Below the pieces are notes generated by a model. That model was not told where the DNA came from, did not search any database, and was given only the letters and a program-made list of their open reading frames with translations. Below are positions 33,862 through 39,095 of a DNA stretch of 39,095 nt, in pieces. Location of the stretch: the NCBI GenBank assembly GCA_964571215.1, contig CAZMZZ010000010.1, positions 1-39,095 of the forward strand, given 5' to 3'. The DNA comes from CAJWPI01 sp964571215. Lineage in GTDB: Bacteria > Pseudomonadota > Gammaproteobacteria > Magnimaribacterales > Magnimaribacteraceae. Both the position numbers and the translations under genes were made by a program. Positions within the stretch are counted from its first letter, which is position 1, and each line of letters starts with the position of its first letter.

Positions 33862-33889
33862 ATCAATCAAAACTCATTAGAAGTCGCGC

Positions 33890-33918
33890 TTTATACCAGA
33901 ACGTCTATCTGCAAGCAA
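33890..33918 (-). promoter_or_regulatory. rpmB-rpmG promoter (TTGCTT-17-TATAAA, extended -10)
   Basis: On the minus strand TTGCTT (33913-33918) and TATAAA (33890-33895) are 17 bases apart, with TGG just before the -10 (extended -10). GCGCGAC follows as a GC-rich discriminator, as in promoters under growth-rate or ppGpp control. The predicted start is near 33883, about 22 bases before the ATG. Confidence 0.75.
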
Positions 33919-33929
33919 GGATATGAAGT

Positions 33930-33935
33930 TATAAT
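33930..33935 (+). promoter_or_regulatory. Possible -10 box (TATAAT) for coaBC
   Basis: A consensus TATAAT lies 22 bases before the coaBC TTG, just upstream of the rpmB promoter in the divergent gap. No -35 match is evident at the expected spacing. Confidence 0.4.
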
Positions 33936-33956
33936 AAAACCCCTTATCTAGAAAAA

Positions 33957-35168
33957 TTGACTTACTTAACTAACAAAAATATCCTTTTAGCTGTGACGGG
34001 CGGCATCGCTGCTTATAAATCAGCTGAAATTGTAAGGAAATTGAAAAAAGAGGGGTGTAATGTCAGGGTTATTATGACAAAGTCATCTCAAGAATTCATA
34101 ACCCCCCTAACTTTACAGGCTCTTTCAGGAAATCCTGTAACAAGTGAACTATTGGATTCAAGGTCCGAGGAAGCCATGGGACATATAGATTTGTCTAGAT
34201 GGGCAGATATTATGTTAATAGCCCCCTGTACAGCAAATACTGTTGCTAAGTTAGCTTCAGGAAGGGGCGATGATTTGTTGTCAGCAGTAACTTTAGCTTA
34301 TGACGGAACGCTGATATTAGCTCCTTCAATGAATCAGGTGATGTGGAGGGATTCAAGAACTCAAAAGAATATTGAAAAACTAAAAAAAGTGGGAACCGTC
34401 ATCTATGGACCTGCTTCGGGAGAACAGGCATGCGGAGATGTGGGCCCTGGACGAATGCTTGAACCAGAGGAAATACTAAAGAACCTTTCTTTAATTTTTG
34501 ATTCTGGAGAATTGTCCGGTAAAAGAGTTTTAATTACTGCAGGTCCAACCCAAGAGCCCATAGATCCAGTTCGTTACATTACTAATAGAAGCTCAGGAAA
34601 GATGGGATTTTCTCTTGCAGAAGCAGCCCTAGAGGCTGGTGCAAAAGTGGTTTTAATTAGTGGCCCTGTAAATTTAGATTGTCCTAAAAGTGCACACATA
34701 GTCAAGATAAATACAGCAGAAGAGATGTTCAAATCAGTTATGCATCATGTAAAAGATTCTGATATTTTTATAAGTACAGCAGCTGTAGCCGATTATCGCC
34801 CCAAAGGTCCCAAGGAAAGTAAGATAAAGAAATTGAGAACAACAAAATCTTTGTCTCTAGAAATGAGTGAAACAGCAGACATCCTAAGAGAAGTGAGTAA
34901 TTTAAAACAAAAGCCCTTTTTAGTAGGTTTTGCAGCAGAAACTGATGACCTTTTAAAGAATTCTCAAGAAAAATTAAGAAAAAAGAAACTAGATTTGGTC
35001 GTAGGAAATGATGTTTCTTCAGAAGAGATAGGGTTTGATTCTGACTATAACGAGGTTTTACTCATAACAAACGAGGAAGAAGTTTTTATTCAAAAATGTA
35101 GTAAAAAAATTCTCTCTAGAAAAATAATAAAATTTATATCTAAAAAATTAAAGAAAGACCTCCATTAA
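33957..35168 (+). CDS. coaBC: Bifunctional phosphopantothenoylcysteine decarboxylase / synthase
   Basis: This 403-residue enzyme performs two steps of coenzyme A synthesis. The CoaC flavoprotein half (to about residue 185) has VTGGIAAYKSAE, the catalytic H76 in GHIDLSRWAD, APSMNQVMW and C159 in GEQACGDVGPGRM. The CoaB half begins near residue 187 with SGKRVLITAGPTQEPIDPVRYITNRSSGKMG and contains STAAVADYRPK and the lysine-containing KKKLDLVVGND. The start is TTG; the Rossmann-like start follows directly, so no residues seem missing. It ends within an inverted repeat shared with rpmE. Confidence 0.96.
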   Translation: MTYLTNKNILLAVTGGIAAYKSAEIVRKLKKEGCNVRVIMTKSSQEFITPLTLQALSGNPVTSELLDSRSEEAMGHIDLSRWADIMLIAPCTANTVAKLASGRGDDLLSAVTLAYDGTLILAPSMNQVMWRDSRTQKNIEKLKKVGTVIYGPASGEQACGDVGPGRMLEPEEILKNLSLIFDSGELSGKRVLITAGPTQEPIDPVRYITNRSSGKMGFSLAEAALEAGAKVVLISGPVNLDCPKSAHIVKINTAEEMFKSVMHHVKDSDIFISTAAVADYRPKGPKESKIKKLRTTKSLSLEMSETADILREVSNLKQKPFLVGFAAETDDLLKNSQEKLRKKKLDLVVGNDVSSEEIGFDSDYNEVLLITNEEEVFIQKCSKKILSRKIIKFISKKLKKDLH

Positions 35169-35188
35169 GAAATAAACTTTTATTTCTT
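35167..35188. repeat. Perfect 10-bp AT-rich inverted repeat joining the coaBC and rpmE ends
   Basis: AAGAAATAAA (35167-35176) and TTTATTTCTT (35179-35188) are exact reverse complements with a two-base spacer. The repeat covers part of both stop codons. A bidirectional terminator is possible, but the stem has few G/C pairs and a two-base loop cannot close tightly. Confidence 0.45.
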
Positions 35189-35515
35189 TTTGGGACTGCT
35201 TTTCTTTTGCTTCTCTTCTTTCTTAGCTTCTACTTTCTCTTCTTTCTTAGCTTCTACTTTCTCTTCTTTCTTAGCTTCTTGATCTTTATCGGGATCTTTT
35301 TTTGGAGAACCCTGCTTTTTTCCAAAACGTTTCTCGAACCTCTCAACCCTTCCGCTTGTATCAACTAACTTTTGTTGACCTGTGTAAAAAGGATGACATG
35401 CAGAGCAAACATCTAAAGTAATGTCCTCTTTCAATGTAGATTGTACTGTTATGACATTACCACAACTACAAGTTGCTTTTATCTCTTTGTATTCTGGGTG
35501 GATATCTTTAAGCAT
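35180..35515 (-). CDS. rpmE: 50S ribosomal protein L31 with Lys/Glu-rich C-terminal extension
   Basis: This is a 111-residue protein against about 70 in E. coli. The core, residues 1-68, is classical zinc-type L31: MLKDIHPEYKEIKATCSCGN and LDVCSACHPFYTGQQ place the four zinc cysteines at C16, C18, C37 and C40 as in E. coli, and GRVERFEKRFG ends the core. Residues 70-111 form a charged low-complexity tail with three tandem KKEEK-type repeats, a likely lineage addition. It is divergent from priA, the usual arrangement, and has a clear promoter. Confidence 0.95.
   Translation of the reverse strand: MLKDIHPEYKEIKATCSCGNVITVQSTLKEDITLDVCSACHPFYTGQQKLVDTSGRVERFEKRFGKKQGSPKKDPDKDQEAKKEEKVEAKKEEKVEAKKEEKQKKSSPKKK
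35213..35284. repeat. 24-bp tandem repeat encoding the L31 tail
   Basis: Copies at 35213-35236 and 35237-35260 are identical over 24 bases. A third at 35261-35284 is identical for its first 19 bases. The unit is eight codons, so copy changes keep the reading frame. It encodes EAKKEEKV-type repeats in rpmE. Confidence 0.9.
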
Positions 35516-35549
35516 AATGACTTCAGAGTCTCAAAAAATTAGATCGCGC

Positions 35550-35577
35550 ACTATAACAGACAAAAATTGCAAGGCAA
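35550..35577 (-). promoter_or_regulatory. rpmE promoter (TTGCCT-16-TATAGT, extended -10)
   Basis: On the minus strand TTGCCT (35572-35577) and TATAGT (35550-35555) are 16 bases apart, with TGT before the -10. GCGCGAT follows as a GC-rich discriminator, like the rpmB promoter. The predicted start near 35543 gives a leader of about 28 bases. Confidence 0.65.
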
Positions 35578-35613
35578 ATGCTAATATAATTTTAGAAAAT
35601 CTTAAATAATTAT

Positions 35614-37818
35614 ATGTCACATAGAATAATAGAAGTTTTAGTACCCATACCGATAAATAAAACTTTTTATTACAAATTACCAAATAACACAAAAGATATC
35701 CCTCAAGCAGGTACAAGAGTGCTAGTGGACTTTAATAGAAGGAATTTAGTAGGGGTGGTATGGGGAACAAAGCTTATTGAAAAAAATGACAGAGATATAA
35801 AAAATATTAAAGAGATACTTGATGAATTTCCATTAGTCTCGGCAGAACAATTAGAATTAGCAGACTGGACTTCAAGGTATTATCACCACCCACTAGGAGA
35901 AGTAATAAGCCACTTTTTAACACCTTCACTAAGAAAAGGAAAAAAAGCTATTTTTACAGAACAAGTTTTTTGGGGACTTTCTAATAAAGGTGAATTCATA
36001 GATATAAAAAAGTTAAATAGAGCTCCGCGCCAGGCAGAAGCATTAATGTTTTTTAGAAATAAATCAAAAGAACTTTCTCAAAGAATATTACTTGCAAACG
36101 GTATATCAAGACATACATTAAAAAGTTTAGAAGACAGAGGGGTTCTTATAAAAACTCTAAAAGAATCAGAGCCTAAGATTGATCTATTGCTTCCCCAAAA
36201 AGAGCTAAACCACAAACTCACAGAAGAACAAGAGGAGGTGGTAAGTAAAATTAGCAATAACAAGGAAGGAGTGTTTTTGCTTAATGGGATTACTGGTAGC
36301 GGAAAGACAGAAGTTTATATGGAGGTAATAGAAAAAATTATTACAGAAAAGAAACAAGCGCTGATACTAATACCAGAGATAGGGTTAGCACCTCAAGCTG
36401 AAGAAAGATTTAGACAGCGTTTTGGGAATAGGATCGCTTCTTTTCATTCAGCAAAAAATGAAAAGGAAAGATTAGATATATGGTTGAGTATGAAGAAAGG
36501 TTTATTAGACGTGGTTATTGGAACAAGATCTAGCGTCTTTCTTCCCATGAATAATTTAGGAATAATTGTAGTAGATGAAGAGCATGACCTGTCTTTTAAA
36601 CAAATGGATAGATTTAGGTATTCAGCAAGAGAGTTAGCTCTTTATCGTGCCAAAATTAATAAAATACCCATTATCCTAGCTTCTGCAACACCTTCTTTAG
36701 AGAGTTTAAAGAATGCATTAGCTAATAAATATTCTCATTTGAGATTAACGAAAAGACCTGGAACAGCAAAACTCCCACAATTTTTCCCAATTGATCTAAG
36801 AGGAAGAAAGACAATTGATGGGCTTTCAAATGAACTTATAAATTGTATCGGTGATGAACTAAAAGATAATAATCAGGTGTTAATCTTTCTAAATCGAAGA
36901 GGGTATGCAAGTTCCTTGGTATGCAAATTCTGTGGTTGGGTATCAAATTGTCAGAGATGTGATGCGCATATGACTGTTCACAGAAATCCTTCAAAGCTGC
37001 ACTGTCATCATTGTGAAGCTTCTAAATCTATACCCACAACCTGCCCCTCATGTCTGGGTGAGAAATTTGAGTCTTTAGGTCTAGGCACGGAAAGAATTGA
37101 ATCCTTTTTACAAAAGCAGTTTAAGAGTTACCCAGTTATTAGAATAGACAGTGACTCAACCAGAGCTAAAGATTCTTTTTTAGGGTATTTAAAAACCATA
37201 AAGACAGGAGAACCAGCAATTTTATTGGGTACACAAATGATTGCGAAAGGACATCACTTTCCTGAAGTAACTCTTGTTGGGATTGTTGATGCTGACTCAG
37301 GAATTTTTAGTGCAGATTTCAGAGGTAGTGAAAAAGTTGCACAAATAATTACCCAGGTAGCAGGAAGAGCAGGAAGAGGAAAAAAGCCGGGAAGAGTTAT
37401 TATCCAAACATACTGCCCTGAGCATCCCCATATAGAAAGGTTAATAAATGGTAACTATGAAACTTTTGCAAAAGATCTTTTAAAAGAAAGAATGGCTGCA
37501 GGATCTCCTCCATATAGTTATCAGGCAAGGATTCAAGCAGAATCTATTAGAAGCTCAGTCTCTAGAAGTTTTTTAGTAGAAATCTGGAAACTAGCTGAAT
37601 CTAGAGCAAGTTCTGCAGTGAAAGTTAGAAAAATAGGACCCCTACCTTCTTTTATGGAAAAGAAGCAGGGAGTTTTTAGATGGGAAATAAATTTATTTTC
37701 GGACTCAAGAAATAATCTCCATAAGACCTTAAATTCTCTTAATTATTATTTGCAAGAAAGCCCTTTTAGAAATAAAGTCAGGTGGACAATAGATGTAGAT
37801 CCTTATTTAACTCTTTAG
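35614..37818 (+). CDS. priA: Primosomal replication protein / helicase PriA
   Basis: This 734-residue superfamily 2 helicase restarts stalled replication forks. The N-terminal 3' DNA-binding domain (VLVPIPINKTFYYKLP...GTRVLVDF) is followed by a winged-helix region. The helicase core has Walker A GITGSGKT (225-232), VDEEHDLSFKQ, and LASATPSLES. The zinc-binding insertion holds CKFCGWVSNCQRCDAH and CHHCEAS...CPSC, eight cysteines. The C-terminal helicase lobe has TQMIAKGHHFPEVTLVGI and QVAGRAGRG. Length matches E. coli PriA (732). It overlaps the convergent SDR gene by four bases. Confidence 0.97.
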   Translation: MSHRIIEVLVPIPINKTFYYKLPNNTKDIPQAGTRVLVDFNRRNLVGVVWGTKLIEKNDRDIKNIKEILDEFPLVSAEQLELADWTSRYYHHPLGEVISHFLTPSLRKGKKAIFTEQVFWGLSNKGEFIDIKKLNRAPRQAEALMFFRNKSKELSQRILLANGISRHTLKSLEDRGVLIKTLKESEPKIDLLLPQKELNHKLTEEQEEVVSKISNNKEGVFLLNGITGSGKTEVYMEVIEKIITEKKQALILIPEIGLAPQAEERFRQRFGNRIASFHSAKNEKERLDIWLSMKKGLLDVVIGTRSSVFLPMNNLGIIVVDEEHDLSFKQMDRFRYSARELALYRAKINKIPIILASATPSLESLKNALANKYSHLRLTKRPGTAKLPQFFPIDLRGRKTIDGLSNELINCIGDELKDNNQVLIFLNRRGYASSLVCKFCGWVSNCQRCDAHMTVHRNPSKLHCHHCEASKSIPTTCPSCLGEKFESLGLGTERIESFLQKQFKSYPVIRIDSDSTRAKDSFLGYLKTIKTGEPAILLGTQMIAKGHHFPEVTLVGIVDADSGIFSADFRGSEKVAQIITQVAGRAGRGKKPGRVIIQTYCPEHPHIERLINGNYETFAKDLLKERMAAGSPPYSYQARIQAESIRSSVSRSFLVEIWKLAESRASSAVKVRKIGPLPSFMEKKQGVFRWEINLFSDSRNNLHKTLNSLNYYLQESPFRNKVRWTIDVDPYLTL

Positions 37819-38684
37819 TAAGAAATATTTTTAAGTTTGGTTAATTGTAAACTTAGATCCCAAAGGGTTTCTTGATCGTTTTTATCTTTTGCTCCTTTAC
37901 TGACTTCTTGAATCTTACAATTTGCAAAATATTCACCAGAAATTTCTGATACTTCATCAGAAGAACATAAAAAAATAGAGGTTTCAGCTCCTTTTAAACT
38001 ATTTTTGGCTAATAATGGGCTAAAAAGTCCCATTAGACTAGACATTAGAGTTCTATTGTTTTGCTGCCCCAGAGAAGTTGAGACCCAACCTGGATGAAGA
38101 CAGTTCACAGTAATATTGCTTCCCTTTAATAGTGAAGAAAGCTTTCTTGTGAATAAAATATTTGCGAGCTTAGACTGACCATATACGCTGAAGGTTTGAA
38201 ATGAGTTCTCTGAATTTATATCATCAAAATTTATATTCCTTACAAACTTATGAGCAGCAGAAGAAACATTAACCACCCTAGCAGGAGAACTTTCTTTCAA
38301 TTTGTCTAAAAGTCTGAGGGTAAGAGCAAAATAAGAAAGGTGGTTTACTGCAAAAACTTCTTCAATTCCATCTACAGTAACTTTCCTCTCGGTATTAACA
38401 ATGCCTGCATTATTTAGCAGTATGTGAAGATCTTTTTTCGAATTTATGAACTCAGATGCAGCTCTTTCTATTTCTTTTAAAGAGGAAAGGTCAGCTTTTA
38501 TGTAGAAAGTTTCTTTACCAGTTAGTTTTACTATCTCCTTATTAAGCTCTTCTGCTTTTTCAGGGTTTCTTGCAATAAAGCATATTTCAGCTCCCATTTT
38601 GCTCATTTCTATGGCTGCTGATCTCCCAATTCCACTTGTAGCACCAGTAATTAAGCAGGTTTTATTGTGTAAAATTTTTTTCAT
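37815..38684 (-). CDS. Short-chain dehydrogenase/reductase, retinol-dehydrogenase-like
   Basis: This is an NAD(P)-dependent oxidoreductase of the classical SDR type, about 289 residues. Motifs: CLITGATSGIGRSAA (TGxxxGxG cofactor loop), LNNAGIVNTE, the active-site serine in VNVSSAAHK, and Y-x-x-x-K in VYGQSKLANILFTRKL. The LANILFTRKL and HPGWVSTSLG segments resemble the retinol dehydrogenase/WW-oxidoreductase group, which does not fix the substrate. I chose the ATG at 38684 just before the Rossmann strand; the frame runs to an ATG at 38705. It has no pathway neighbours here and is divergent from the TonB receptor. Confidence 0.88.
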   Translation of the reverse strand: MKKILHNKTCLITGATSGIGRSAAIEMSKMGAEICFIARNPEKAEELNKEIVKLTGKETFYIKADLSSLKEIERAASEFINSKKDLHILLNNAGIVNTERKVTVDGIEEVFAVNHLSYFALTLRLLDKLKESSPARVVNVSSAAHKFVRNINFDDINSENSFQTFSVYGQSKLANILFTRKLSSLLKGSNITVNCLHPGWVSTSLGQQNNRTLMSSLMGLFSPLLAKNSLKGAETSIFLCSSDEVSEISGEYFANCKIQEVSKGAKDKNDQETLWDLSLQLTKLKNISY

Positions 38685-38812
38685 TTTTATTTCTTTATGA
38701 AACACCAGGTTTCGTTATTTAATATATAAATCGTTGCTTAGAAGCCGATGTTTGTTAAAATGCCAGTCCTTTTAAATTCGAACATGACATAATACATTTT
38801 AGGGGAGAAATT

Positions 38813-39095
38813 ATGAAATTTAAGTATTTACCAATTTATTTTCTTCTTGCTTTTGCAAATCTAGGTTTTACAGGATTTGTTTTTGGTGCAGAAGAAGACG
38901 AAGTAGAAGAGCTTGTTGTAACAACAAGGCGTATTTCAGAAAGCTTACAGGAGGTGCCATCTGCAGTATCTGCTTTTAATACAACAGCACTAGAGAGAAT
39001 ACAACCCTTAACCATAAGGGATTTAGATACTCTTGTTCCGAACCTTTTCATAGGTATGAATACAGCAGGACCTAACAATGGTTCTATTGCTATTC
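38813..39095 (+). CDS. TonB-dependent outer-membrane receptor, N-terminal part (3' truncated)
   Basis: The gene starts at an ATG preceded by AGGGGAG (38801-38807) and runs off the window after 94 codons. The protein has a signal peptide (about residues 1-27, ending FVFGA), then an acidic stretch with a TonB-box-like EELVVTTRR, then the plug-domain start ISESLQEVPSAVSAF and RDLDTLVPNL. This pattern is typical of marine TonB receptors that import carbohydrates, lipids or metal chelates; the substrate cannot be told from the plug start. The neighbouring SDR is divergent and not obviously linked. Confidence 0.9.
   Translation, partial: MKFKYLPIYFLLAFANLGFTGFVFGAEEDEVEELVVTTRRISESLQEVPSAVSAFNTTALERIQPLTIRDLDTLVPNLFIGMNTAGPNNGSIAI

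Noticed and set aside
35213..35284. Direct repeats as a CRISPR array
   Set aside because: The units are contiguous, without spacers, in frame, and encode the L31 tail.
35585..35590. TATAAT before priA as a promoter
   Set aside because: The nearest -35-like TTGCAA is only 12 bases away and the hexamer sits in AT-rich sequence; not distinguishable from chance.

Overview
The window is AT-rich, gene-dense bacterial chromosome with core housekeeping genes only. Gene order is gammaproteobacterial: dapF-DUF484-xerC-yigB, miaB-ybeZ-ybeY-corC-lnt, ubiE/ubiB/tatABC, zapA-6S RNA-fau, pepP-ubiH, rpmB-rpmG next to coaBC, and rpmE divergent from priA. Low GC, near-zero spacing, frequent ATGA/GTGA/TTGA overlaps, overlapping convergent genes and a TonB-dependent receptor start at the right edge suggest a streamlined marine gammaproteobacterium. 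A SAR86-like lineage is my guess, not something the sequence proves.

Layout. 1-1027 (+): C-terminus of an FAD-linked oxidase and a cytochrome c5-like protein. 1020-10314 (-): one tight block, transcribed metK-sahH-metF-argH-lptM-lysA-dapF-DUF484-xerC-yigB, joining the methyl cycle, arginine and lysine/mDAP synthesis, an LPS-assembly lipoprotein and chromosome dimer resolution. 10445-15103 (+): tkt-pgk-fba (class I aldolase)-dtd. 15129-19835 (-): a DUF6279-like lipoprotein, then ubiE-ubiB-hisE-tatA-tatB-tatC. 19897-20795: orn and a convergent DUF1820 gene. 20844-27267 (+): miaB-ybeZ-ybeY-corC-lnt, an L,D-transpeptidase lipoprotein and a secreted glutathione peroxidase. 27316-29612: rpiA and ilvA, divergent. 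29616-30909 (-): zapB-like, zapA, 6S RNA, fau. 30989-33480 (+): pepP-ubiH. 33473-33861 (-): rpmB-rpmG. Then coaBC (+), rpmE (-), priA (+), an SDR (-) and the first 94 codons of a TonB-dependent receptor (+).

Three short genes deserve attention because they are easily missed: lptM (39 aa), tatA (53 aa) and rpmG (51 aa). Several genes use GTG or TTG starts fixed by overlap with the upstream stop codon. The clearest RNA gene is 6S RNA, supported by its zapA-fau position, a perfect terminal stem, conserved segments and a -10 box. I found no tRNA, rRNA, CRISPR, IS, prophage or defence genes, and no stretch over 300 bases lacks a gene or RNA.

I do not see a convincing undescribed system. The items most worth a second look are a perfect 10-bp inverted repeat between the zapB-like gene and pepP, a repeat-built Lys/Glu tail on ribosomal protein L31, a class I aldolase in the glycolytic cluster, and the absence of ubiJ and hisI from positions where relatives usually carry them.
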